Positions 1-4,775 of a DNA stretch of 14,006 nucleotides are shown here, piece by piece. The notes below the pieces were generated by a model. It made no database searches, was not told the DNA's origin, and saw nothing but the letters and a program-made list of their open reading frames with translations. The stretch comes from Prevotellaceae bacterium. GTDB lineage: Bacteria > Bacteroidota > Bacteroidia > Bacteroidales > UBA932. A program made the translations under genes and the position numbers. The stretch lies in assembly GCA_031254635.1 (NCBI GenBank), contig JAIRUB010000001.1:1-14006 (forward strand), written 5' to 3'. Positions within the stretch are counted from its first letter, which is position 1; every line of letters begins with the position of its first letter.

Positions 1-39
1 AGTTTTTAAATTTGTCAGATTTGTTACTGAAAATTAGCT

Positions 40-58
40 AAACACTTTCAGTGTTTTT
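40..58 (+). terminator. Possible terminator of a gene left of the window
   Basis: A 7-bp stem AAACACT/AGTGTTT closes a 3-nt loop and runs into a short T tract. It is AT-rich and therefore weak. It could equally be a chance hairpin. Confidence 0.3.
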
Positions 59-89
59 CACAAAATGTTATGCCTTTGTGAGGCAAAGA

Positions 90-97
90 CAAAGGTA
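90..97 (-). promoter_or_regulatory. Possible -7 box, minus strand
   Basis: Read on the minus strand this is TACCTTTG, an exact match to the Bacteroidota -7 consensus TAnnTTTG. No TTTG is found at the expected -33 distance. If real, it drives a gene beyond the left edge. Confidence 0.35.
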
Positions 98-238
98 GGT
101 ATTATTTTTGGAATAAAAATGTCCTTTATTAAATTTTAATAAAAAAAGGGCTGATTCCGAATTATATTGACTATTTACTATTTTAAAGGGCGCGCATTAA
201 TTAATCCTAATCTCTCAGTCACTTAGCAACTTAACAAC

Positions 239-280
239 TAATCACTAATCATTAATCACTAATCACTAATCATTAATCAT
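239..280 (+). repeat. Six tandem copies of heptamer TAATCA[C/T]
   Basis: Six uninterrupted 7-bp units follow each other exactly, differing only in the last base (C, T, C, C, T, T). The array sits just upstream of the promoter box of the dipeptidase gene and covers the place where its -33 element should lie. Slippage in such an array would change promoter spacing or curvature, but that is inference. Confidence 0.85.
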
Positions 281-289
281 TATTTTTCT

Positions 290-297
290 TATCTTTG
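290..297 (+). promoter_or_regulatory. -7 box of the C69 dipeptidase gene
   Basis: TATCTTTG matches the Bacteroidota -7 consensus TAnnTTTG and lies 25 nt before the start codon. No clear TTTG is present at -33, because that region is filled by the heptamer array. The expected 5' leader is about 20 nt and has no Shine-Dalgarno, as is usual in this phylum. Confidence 0.55.
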
Positions 298-322
298 TAG
301 TTTATGCATAAAAATTTTAACT

Positions 323-2014
323 ATGAAAAAACTTCTTTTATTTACTGTTGCGTATTTAGCTTTAGCGATAGGCAGTGCTTATGCCTGCACTAATTTATTG
401 GTAACCAAAGGAGCGTCAAAAGACGGTTCTGTTTTTGTAACCTACTCGGCCGATTCCCACCAACTCTATGGAGAGCTATACCATTGGTCAGCAGCCAAAA
501 ACAAGGCTAATGCTATGCGTTTTATCAAGGAATGGGATACCGGAAAGCCGCTCGGCGAAATCAAAGAAGCGCCTGAAATTTACAATGTTATCGGAAATAT
601 GAACGAACATTCCGTAGTGATTGGTGAAACAACCTTCACCGGACGTGAAGAGTTGATTGACCCCTCTGCTATTATGGACTATGGAAGCCTTATTTATGTT
701 ACCCTTTCAAGAGCAAAAAATGCCCGTGAAGCCGTTAAAATTATGGCGGAATTAGTAGCAGAATACGGTTATTATTCCAGCGGTGAGTCCTTCTCTATTG
801 GCGACCCCAATGAGGTGTGGATACTTGAAATGATTAGTAAAGGTACGCATAGCAAAGGCGCTGTGTGGGTAGCTGTACGTATTCCCGACGGTTATATCAG
901 CGGCCATGCCAATCAGTCACGTATCCTGACTTTTCCCTTGGAAAATGGAAAAACATCTATCAGTTCAAATAATTTAGCGCAGATTTTTAATCCTGAGGTG
1001 GAAATAGTGTATGCTGCCGATGTTATTAGCTTTGCCCGCGAAATGAAATATTTTGATGGAAAAGACGAAGATTTTAGCTTCTCCGACACCTATAATCCCA
1101 TTGATTTTAGCGGCGCCCGCTACTGCGATTCCCGCGTGTGGTCTTTCTTCAACCGCTTCAACACTACAATGAAAGAATTTGCCGAATATGCCAAAGGGCT
1201 TGATTTGAGCAAACGTATGCCATTATACATTAAACCCGACCGCAAGTTAGATTTGCACGATGTGGCTAATGCGATGCGCGACCACTTTGAGGGTACCGAT
1301 ATGGATATGACTAAAGATATCGGCGCCGGTCCGCACAAAATTCCTTACCGCTGGCGCCCGATGAGCTGGAAATATAATGGTGTTCCATTTGTACACGAAC
1401 GCGCTATTGCCACTCAACAAACCGGCTGGTGGTACGTTGCCCAATGCCGCAGTTGGCTGCCCAATGCCATTGGCGGAATTTTCTGGTTTGGAGTTGATGA
1501 TGCCTCCACCTCCTGCCTCACGCCTGTTTACTGCAGCAGCACAGCTGTTCCAGAAGCCTACAGGGTTGGCAACGGCGATTTGCTCACCTATTCCGAAACC
1601 GCTGCTTTCTGGATTTTTACCCGTGTTACCCACCAGGCCTACCTGCGTTACGACCTTGTAAGCGCTGAAATTATTAAGGTACAACAAGAATGGGAAAAAT
1701 CTCAGGCGGAAAAAGTAAAGGAGATTGATGCGAAATCCTTGGATTTATTTAATAAGAAGAAAGAAAAAGATGCGGTTAAACTTTTAACCGATTATACGGT
1801 AAATACTGCTCAGGAACTGGTACGCAAGTGGAAACAATTAGATAACTTCCTGTTTGTCAAATATATGGATGGTAATATTAAAAAGCAGAACCCTGACGGT
1901 TCTTTCTCGCGGAATCCTTATGGAGTACCTGAAATGCCCAACCAACCCCCCTATCCTGAATTTTGGTACAAGGCTATTATAATTGATGCAGGGGATAGAT
2001 TGCAAGCAAAATAG
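323..2014 (+). CDS. Secreted C69-family dipeptidase (Ntn hydrolase)
   Basis: This is a 563-residue exported dipeptidase of the peptidase C69 family, which uses an N-terminal cysteine as nucleophile to cleave dipeptides. Residues 1-21 form a signal peptide: two lysines, a hydrophobic stretch, then Ala-Tyr-Ala followed by Cys22-Thr-Asn. Cleavage after the AxA site would leave Cys22 at the mature N-terminus, exactly where the family needs its nucleophile. The segment before Cys22 is not a normal lipobox, since the -3 position is Ala. Further conserved stretches include the ADSHQLYGE region near residue 43, the GE-SFSIGDPNEVW region near 153, and a GWWYVAQ-RSWLP region near 370. The C-terminal third (about 455-560) is charged and helical. 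It has its own promoter and stands 62 bp before rplS. A role in periplasmic peptide use is likely; the exact substrate cannot be read from sequence. Confidence 0.9.
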   Translation: MKKLLLFTVAYLALAIGSAYACTNLLVTKGASKDGSVFVTYSADSHQLYGELYHWSAAKNKANAMRFIKEWDTGKPLGEIKEAPEIYNVIGNMNEHSVVIGETTFTGREELIDPSAIMDYGSLIYVTLSRAKNAREAVKIMAELVAEYGYYSSGESFSIGDPNEVWILEMISKGTHSKGAVWVAVRIPDGYISGHANQSRILTFPLENGKTSISSNNLAQIFNPEVEIVYAADVISFAREMKYFDGKDEDFSFSDTYNPIDFSGARYCDSRVWSFFNRFNTTMKEFAEYAKGLDLSKRMPLYIKPDRKLDLHDVANAMRDHFEGTDMDMTKDIGAGPHKIPYRWRPMSWKYNGVPFVHERAIATQQTGWWYVAQCRSWLPNAIGGIFWFGVDDASTSCLTPVYCSSTAVPEAYRVGNGDLLTYSETAAFWIFTRVTHQAYLRYDLVSAEIIKVQQEWEKSQAEKVKEIDAKSLDLFNKKKEKDAVKLLTDYTVNTAQELVRKWKQLDNFLFVKYMDGNIKKQNPDGSFSRNPYGVPEMPNQPPYPEFWYKAIIIDAGDRLQAK

Positions 2015-2023
2015 TAAAAAAAA

Positions 2024-2054
2024 TTTGCAAATAGCTAAAAAAAGACTACCTTTG
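2024..2054 (+). promoter_or_regulatory. Promoter of rplS (and tRNA-Arg)
   Basis: TTTG at 2024-2027 and TACCTTTG at 2047-2054 are separated by 19 nt. This is a textbook Bacteroidota -33/-7 pair. The leader to the rplS start would be about 15-20 nt. The tRNA lies only 35 nt after rplS with no promoter of its own visible, so this promoter probably serves both. Confidence 0.8.
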
Positions 2055-2076
2055 CAGCCCGAAATTATAAAATAAG

Positions 2077-2469
2077 ATGGACTTAATTAAGATTGCAGAA
2101 CAAGCTTTTGCCGGAGAATCAAAGGTTTATCCCGACTTCAAGGCGGGCGATACCATCACGGTTACTTACCGTATTAAAGAAGAAAACAAGGAACGTTTAC
2201 AAAAGTTCCGCGGTGTGTGTATTCAACGTAAGGGTGCCGGTGTTACCCAAACCTTTACTGTAAGGAAGATTTCCAATGATGTGGGTGTTGAACGTATTTT
2301 CCCGGTTAACTCGCCTTTCATTGAAGGAATTGAGTTGAACAAGAGCGGTAAGGTTCGCCGTGCCCGTATTTTCTACCTTCGTCAATTAACCGGTAAGAAA
2401 GCGCGCATTAAAGAGAAAAGGGTAAATATTGCTGCCGAAGCAACAAGCGAAGCAGCAGTTGCCGAATAG
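2077..2469 (+). CDS. rplS: 50S ribosomal protein L19
   Basis: A 130-residue protein with the full L19 pattern: an N-terminal helix (MDLIKIAEQA), the KAGDTITVTYRI strand, the conserved RLQKFRGVCIQRKG core near residues 40-52, the FTVRKIS-VGVERIFPVNSP block near 65-80, and the KVRRARIFYLR segment near 91-101. L19 sits at the interface of the two ribosomal subunits, contacting 23S and 16S rRNA. The last 15 or so residues are an Ala/Glu-rich tail beyond the conserved core. It stands alone, without the rpsP-rimM-trmD partners seen in many other bacteria, and is followed by a tRNA gene. Confidence 0.98.
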   Translation: MDLIKIAEQAFAGESKVYPDFKAGDTITVTYRIKEENKERLQKFRGVCIQRKGAGVTQTFTVRKISNDVGVERIFPVNSPFIEGIELNKSGKVRRARIFYLRQLTGKKARIKEKRVNIAAEATSEAAVAE

Positions 2470-2472
2470 TAC

Positions 2473-2499
2473 ACAGGGGTAGTTGACGTTTATCCCTGT
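2473..2499 (+). other. Hairpin between rplS and tRNA-Arg
   Basis: The arms ACAGGGGT (2473-2480) and ATCCCTGT (2492-2499) can form an 8-bp stem with one G-U pair and an 11-nt loop. No U tract follows, so it is more likely a processing or mRNA-protecting structure between the rplS message and the tRNA precursor than a terminator. Confidence 0.45.
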
Positions 2500-2504
2500 T
2501 AAAT

Positions 2505-2578
2505 GGCTCCGTGGCTCAACTGAATAGAGCATCTGACTACGGATCAGAAGGTTACAGGTTTGAATCCTGTCGGAGTCA
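2505..2578 (+). tRNA. tRNA-Arg (anticodon ACG)
   Basis: A complete cloverleaf can be drawn. The acceptor stem is 2505-2511 with 2571-2577 (one G-U pair). The D stem is GCTC/GAGC (2514-2517, 2527-2530). The anticodon stem is TCTGA/TCAGA (2532-2536, 2544-2548) with loop CTACGGA. The T stem is ACAGG/CCTGT (2554-2558, 2566-2570). The anticodon at 2539-2541 is ACG, so it reads arginine CGN codons after A34 is deaminated to inosine by TadA. The discriminator is A2578 and CCA is not encoded. Its 3' end is the attachment site of the element described at 2563-3573. Confidence 0.96.
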
Positions 2579-2579
2579 C
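2563..2579 (+). repeat. attL-like direct repeat (17 bp, tRNA 3' end)
   Basis: AATCCTGTCGGAGTCAC, identical to 3557-3573. It covers part of the T loop, the T-stem 3' arm, the acceptor 3' arm and the discriminator of tRNA-Arg, so insertion leaves the tRNA intact. Confidence 0.85.
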
Positions 2580-2591
2580 AACTAACATCAT

Positions 2592-2618
2592 AACCCGCTG
2601 AAATATAGCGGGTTTTTC
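2592..2618 (+). terminator. Terminator after tRNA-Arg
   Basis: A perfect 8-bp stem AACCCGCT/AGCGGGTT (2592-2599, 2607-2614) with a 7-nt loop runs into TTTTTCTTTT. It ends the rplS-tRNA transcript. It lies inside the integrated element, so the element appears to bring its own terminator for the host tRNA. Confidence 0.85.
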
Positions 2619-2662
2619 TTTTGGATTACGGAAAGCGTTATGGTTTTTTGAAGTAGAGATAA

Positions 2663-2842
2663 TCGGAAATCTTATACGGAAGGACGGAAATTTATCGTGC
2701 CCGCGATTGTTTGATACGACTTGGAAGAATCAAAGTCGAAGAGCGGTCCGGCAATCAATCTGCAACCTATGCCATACTAAGGATGAAGTTGGGGTATGAA
2801 CCAATCGAATTATTTTTCAAATTGTTAATAACTTTTTTGTGA
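2663..2842 (+). pseudogene. Remnant of a winged-helix (replication-initiator-like) protein
   Basis: One reading frame is open for 59 codons between TAA (2660-2662) and TGA (2840-2842) but has no ATG before codon 41. Its translation looks like real protein: the stretch GRTEIYRARDCLIRLGRIKV, then EERSGNQSATYAILRM. This has the recognition-helix plus wing pattern (YRAR..LI.LG.I...ER.GNQS..Y) of winged-helix domains found in replication or regulatory proteins of Bacteroidota phages and integrative elements. The N-terminal part is missing and the last 15 or so codons run into AT-rich non-coding sequence. I infer the C-terminal remnant of a deleted gene. The family assignment is from pattern memory and not tested. 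Confidence 0.5.
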
Positions 2843-2859
2843 AAATAATTGCCTGAAAA

Positions 2860-2891
2860 TTTGAAAACTGTGAAATTTGTTACTACCTTTG
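2860..2891 (+). promoter_or_regulatory. Promoter of the 48-codon gene / DUF5053 unit
   Basis: TTTG at 2860-2863 and TACCTTTG at 2884-2891 are 20 nt apart, a near-ideal Bacteroidota promoter. The first downstream start codon is at 2918, giving a leader of about 20 nt. Confidence 0.75.
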
Positions 2892-2917
2892 TAATGTAAT
2901 TAAAAACAACAAGAAAA

Positions 2918-3064
2918 ATGGAAAAGACAAAACTACAACAAAGATTAGAGGAGCTGGTAGAAGCTATCACAAACCTCAACAGTTCAAGGCACAACCCTTC
3001 CGATGAACTCGAAGATTATGCAAGAGACTTATTCGATGAAATTATCGACGAAATTAAAAACTAA
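2918..3064 (+). CDS. Small acidic protein of 48 residues, unknown function
   Basis: The frame runs from ATG 2918 to TAA 3062-3064 and encodes 48 residues, beginning MEKTKLQQRLEELVEAITNL and ending FDEIIDEIKN. It is strongly acidic and should be helical throughout. A heptad-like first half (L6, L10, L13, I17, L20) is followed by a short hinge with Asn-Pro and a second acidic helix. It has no signal peptide or membrane segment. A strong promoter 27 nt upstream and a GC-rich hairpin right after the stop support a real gene. DUF5053 follows 70 bp later and may share the transcript. I do not recognise a family; such a helix could be an antitoxin-like, anti-repressor-like or structural partner, but nothing here decides it. 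Confidence 0.6.
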   Translation: MEKTKLQQRLEELVEAITNLNSSRHNPSDELEDYARDLFDEIIDEIKN

Positions 3065-3069
3065 CAACG

Positions 3070-3103
3070 ACACGCCTCCGCCTCGCGGGGTGTGGGCGTG
3101 TTT
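3070..3103 (+). other. GC-rich hairpin between the 48-codon gene and DUF5053 gene
   Basis: The arms ACACGCC (3070-3076) and GGCGTGT (3095-3101) form a 7-bp stem around an 18-nt GC-rich loop. Only three T residues follow, so this is a weak or partial terminator, an attenuator or an mRNA-stabilising structure. Confidence 0.5.
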
Positions 3104-3114
3104 AAACAAAAACA

Positions 3115-3134
3115 TAGGTAAATTTTAGGTAAAT
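3115..3134 (+). repeat. Duplicated TAGGTAAAT before the DUF5053 start
   Basis: TAGGTAAAT occurs at 3115-3123 and again at 3126-3134, 11 bp apart (one helical turn), with the second copy touching the start codon at 3135. It may be a regulator site or a translation-enhancing leader. It is short enough that chance is possible. Confidence 0.5.
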
Positions 3135-3389
3135 ATGGAAACATTAGTACAAACAACAAAACAAACCATGAGCACACAGTTGCGGGATATTCGGCAGGAT
3201 ATAACATGGTCAAAAGTGGCACGAAGATATTTTGGCAAATCCGCTTCGTGGATGTATAACAAGCTAAACGGCATTGACGGTAACGGCAATGAAGGCGAAT
3301 TTAATTATGAAGAAAGGATACAACTTAGAAACGCCCTTTACGATGTGTCTGAGCGTATCCGTAACGCAGCCCAATCAATCGAAACATAA
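3135..3389 (+). CDS. DUF5053 domain-containing protein
   Basis: An 84-residue soluble protein. After a short flexible N-terminus, residues 17-48 contain the block DIRQDITWSKVARRYFGKSA plus SWMYNKLNG, followed by a Gly/Asn-rich link and a FNYEERIQLRNAL helix leading into a final DVSERIRNAA helix. This matches my recollection of DUF5053, a family of small proteins confined to Bacteroidota and common on their phages and integrative elements. The SK-A-YFGKSASW block resembles a helix-turn-helix (repressor-like) fold, so DNA binding is plausible but unproven. The gene lies inside the tRNA-flanked element, 70 bp after the 48-codon gene, and is followed directly by a terminator. Confidence 0.7.
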   Translation: METLVQTTKQTMSTQLRDIRQDITWSKVARRYFGKSASWMYNKLNGIDGNGNEGEFNYEERIQLRNALYDVSERIRNAAQSIET

Positions 3390-3390
3390 A

Positions 3391-3448
3391 GGCTCAGTCC
3401 ATTGTTTTTAATTACATCGCCCCGCATACTGAGCCGTGCGGGGTTTTT
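3391..3448 (+). terminator. Terminator with overlapping competing hairpin
   Basis: The arms CCCCGCA (3420-3426) and TGCGGGG (3437-3443) form a 7-bp GC stem followed by TTTTT: a good intrinsic terminator after DUF5053. The 10-nt loop contains ACTGAGCC (3428-3435), which is perfectly complementary to GGCTCAGT (3391-3398) just after the DUF5053 stop. The two pairings overlap, since the one-base linker could not span the other helix, so they are alternative folds. Confidence 0.7.
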
Positions 3449-3496
3449 ATGAGTTACGGAATAAGTTACGGAAAAAATCATATTGAGATTATTTTG

Positions 3497-3504
3497 TATC
3501 TTTG
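3497..3504 (+). promoter_or_regulatory. Orphan -7 box near the right end of the element
   Basis: TATCTTTG matches TAnnTTTG, but no TTTG is seen at -33. Downstream, an ATG at 3526 opens only 10 codons before a stop just ahead of the right repeat. It may be the former promoter of a deleted integrase gene; this is inference. Confidence 0.35.
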
Positions 3505-3556
3505 CAGAAAAATACGTGATTACCAATGGATAGTAAAATCTTAATATGTTTCATAT

Positions 3557-3573
3557 AATCCTGTCGGAGTCAC
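3557..3573 (+). repeat. attR-like direct repeat (17 bp)
   Basis: A perfect copy of 2563-2579, the 3' end of tRNA-Arg, with no tRNA body in front of it. It marks the right boundary of the integrated element, 21 bp before the end of maf. Confidence 0.8.
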
Positions 3574-3579
3574 CATAAA

Positions 3580-3593
3580 GAAGTGAATACTTC
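3580..3593 (-). terminator. Weak hairpin after maf
   Basis: The arms GAAGT/ACTTC form a 5-bp stem with a 4-nt loop directly after the maf stop. On the minus strand it is followed by TTTAT. It is short, so only a weak terminator at best. Confidence 0.35.
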
Positions 3594-4187
3594 TCAATCC
3601 CCCACAAATTTTCCAAGTTCCACATACAACTGCTGCGTAGGCAGTCCCATTACATTGAAATACGAACCTTCGATGTGTTCTATGCCAATGTAGCCTATCC
3701 ATTCCTGAACGCCATAAGCGCCTGCCTTGTCAAAAGGCTTATAGGCATCGATATAATAAGCTATTTCGTCGGAAGACAAAGCACGGAAATAAACCACCGA
3801 TTTCACAGTGAAAATAAGTTCGCGGCCGTATGAGCGCACACATACGCCTGTATGCACCTCGTGGCTATTGCCCGACAGGATGTGCAACATACGTATAGCG
3901 TCATTGGTATCTACAGGTTTGCCTAATAGTTGGTTATTACAAACCACCACAGTATCGGCAGTGATAAGCAATTCATTTTCGGCTAAAGTGCGGCCAAAAG
4001 CGTTGGATTTAAGACGTGCAAGGAAGGCCGGCACCTCCCTCACAGGCATATCGGCAGGGAACGACTCTTCCACTTCGCCGTTAAGTTCTACGGTATAGTC
4101 AATACCCATTCCCTTCAGCAACTCCAAGCGCCGCGGCGAACCTGAGGCCAATATAACTTTGTAGGATTGAAGTTTTTCGGATAACAT
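3594..4187 (-). CDS. maf: Maf-family nucleoside triphosphate pyrophosphatase
   Basis: A 197-residue cytoplasmic house-cleaning enzyme that hydrolyses non-canonical or excess pyrimidine nucleoside triphosphates to monophosphates and pyrophosphate. Visible family motifs are the phosphate-binding SGSPRR (residues 15-20), the conserved Lys in LARLKSNA (Lys60), ITADTVV with the base-catalytic Asp78, LGKP (88-91), and the C-terminal KAGAYGVQEWIGYIGIEHIEGSYFNVMGLP region read in parts. The ITADTVV and QEWIGY pattern fits the YhdE-like (dTTP/UTP) branch. The length is normal. Its start lies only 9 bp after the stop of the YoeB-like toxin gene, with no promoter in between, so its transcription now probably depends on the toxin-antitoxin unit or on read-through from kdsC. 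Confidence 0.95.
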   Translation of the reverse strand: MLSEKLQSYKVILASGSPRRLELLKGMGIDYTVELNGEVEESFPADMPVREVPAFLARLKSNAFGRTLAENELLITADTVVVCNNQLLGKPVDTNDAIRMLHILSGNSHEVHTGVCVRSYGRELIFTVKSVVYFRALSSDEIAYYIDAYKPFDKAGAYGVQEWIGYIGIEHIEGSYFNVMGLPTQQLYVELGKFVGD

Positions 4188-4196
4188 ATTAATGGA

Positions 4197-4469
4197 TTAT
4201 TTATCTTTATAGTGTCCATAAGCCGATAAAACCAAAACGGTAACACACCTATTCTCCACGCTATAAACCAGCCTGTGTTTTTTAGTTATACGTCGAGACC
4301 AAATATTATAATTTTGAAATTTTAGTTGTTCCGGTTTGCCTGTTCCTGTGGTGGGGTACTCAATAAGTTCATTTAATAATTTTTCTGCTTTATTGAACGA
4401 TTTTGGCTCGCTTTTTTCAAGCAAAAGTAAATCTTCTTCAGCTCGTTCAGTTAACTTGACGATATACAT
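4197..4469 (-). CDS. yoeB: YoeB-family mRNA interferase toxin
   Basis: A 90-residue RelE-superfamily toxin of the Txe/YoeB branch, which binds the ribosomal A site and cleaves translated mRNA. The signature run is complete: GTGKPEQLK with the catalytic Glu47, WSRRITKKHRLVYSV with Arg66 after the conserved WSRRI, and a C-terminal Tyr-Gly-His86-Tyr. These align with Glu46, Arg65 and His83 of E. coli YoeB. The protein runs six residues past the usual terminal HY. The antitoxin gene lies 8 bp upstream on the same strand, the normal antitoxin-first order. All catalytic residues are present, so the toxin should be active unless held by its partner. Confidence 0.92.
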   Translation of the reverse strand: MYIVKLTERAEEDLLLLEKSEPKSFNKAEKLLNELIEYPTTGTGKPEQLKFQNYNIWSRRITKKHRLVYSVENRCVTVLVLSAYGHYKDK

Positions 4470-4477
4470 ACCAAAAG

Positions 4478-4735
4478 CTATTTTCGATGAAGAATATTCG
4501 ACAGTCCTTTTCTTGGCTCATACTGAACAGTTTTCCCCTCTTTCGCTTGCCGCAACGAATGTTCGATTTTTGCATAAAATTCTTCTTTTGTCATAATGGT
4601 ATCATCCTCTGTAATAGGTACAAGTTTCATAATGAAGTTATCTCTTGTTTTAAGAATAATATCTTCACCATGCTTTATTTTGTTGACGTAAAAATTTTGC
4701 TTTCCACGAAATTCTCTTAATGATATAACCAACAT
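4478..4735 (-). CDS. yefM: YefM/Phd-family antitoxin
   Basis: An 85-residue antitoxin with the N-terminal Phd/YefM DNA-binding domain: MLVISLREFRGKQNFYVNKI, then GEDIILKTRDNFIMKLVPI near residues 23-41, which is the family's strand-strand pattern. The C-terminal half is charged and probably disordered until it wraps the toxin. The protein neutralises the YoeB-like toxin and, as a complex with it, represses its own promoter. The start codon sits 17 bp from a minus-strand -7 box, and two palindromic candidate operator sites lie just beyond it (4776-4798). The pair sits between kdsC and maf, which looks like an insertion into a housekeeping cluster. Confidence 0.88.
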   Translation of the reverse strand: MLVISLREFRGKQNFYVNKIKHGEDIILKTRDNFIMKLVPITEDDTIMTKEEFYAKIEHSLRQAKEGKTVQYEPRKGLSNILHRK

Positions 4736-4752
4736 ACTTAATTTATTTTTTA

Positions 4753-4760
4753 CAAAGTTA
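4753..4760 (-). promoter_or_regulatory. -7 box of the yefM-yoeB unit
   Basis: Read on the minus strand: TAACTTTG, matching TAnnTTTG, 17 bp before the antitoxin start. The leader would be about 10-12 nt. There is no TTTG at -33; that position falls into the candidate operator. Confidence 0.55.
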
Positions 4761-4775
4761 ATTATTTTTTCTTAA

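Larger units (their letters stand above)
1..322. other. Intergenic region upstream of the C69 dipeptidase gene
   Basis: No credible gene lies here. From left to right I see a 7-bp stem with a 3-nt loop followed by T residues (40-58, a possible plus-strand terminator of a gene to the left), a small hairpin with arms TGCCT/AGGCA (71-85), a minus-strand promoter-like box (90-97), an AT-rich near-palindrome (125-143), a six-copy heptamer repeat (239-280) and a plus-strand promoter box (290-297). The terminator and the minus-strand box point to different orientations for the gene beyond the left edge, so that orientation is unresolved. Confidence 0.6.
2563..3573. mobile_element. Miniature tRNA-Arg-integrated element, integrase absent
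   Basis: The last 17 nt of the tRNA region (2563-2579) recur perfectly at 3557-3573, which is the usual footprint of a tyrosine-recombinase element inserted at a tRNA 3' end. The unit between the repeats is 994 bp. It holds, in order, a terminator, a broken winged-helix coding remnant, a promoter, a 48-codon gene, a hairpin, a DUF5053 gene, a terminator with a competing hairpin, and an orphan promoter box. There is no integrase, replication or mobilisation gene. It is either a remnant deleted down to its ends or a minimal element mobilised in trans. The direct repeat is seen; the integration history is inference. Confidence 0.75.

Noticed and set aside
239..280. Short regularly spaced repeats as a CRISPR array
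   Set aside because: The units are 7-bp tandem repeats with no spacers and there are no cas genes in the window.
1247..1687. Long open frames antisense to or out of frame with the C69 dipeptidase gene
   Set aside because: They lie wholly inside a well-supported gene, have no promoter box, and their translations show no family pattern; they result from GC-rich codon use.
3391..3443. H-type pseudoknot formed by both complementary pairs after DUF5053
   Set aside because: The linker between the 8-bp and 7-bp helices is a single base where it would need to cross the whole 8-bp helix, so both cannot form together. Alternative folds are the better reading.
3526..3558. A gene starting at ATG 3526 behind the orphan promoter box
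   Set aside because: The frame stops after 10 codons, before the right repeat; it may be a scar of a lost gene but cannot be called a gene.
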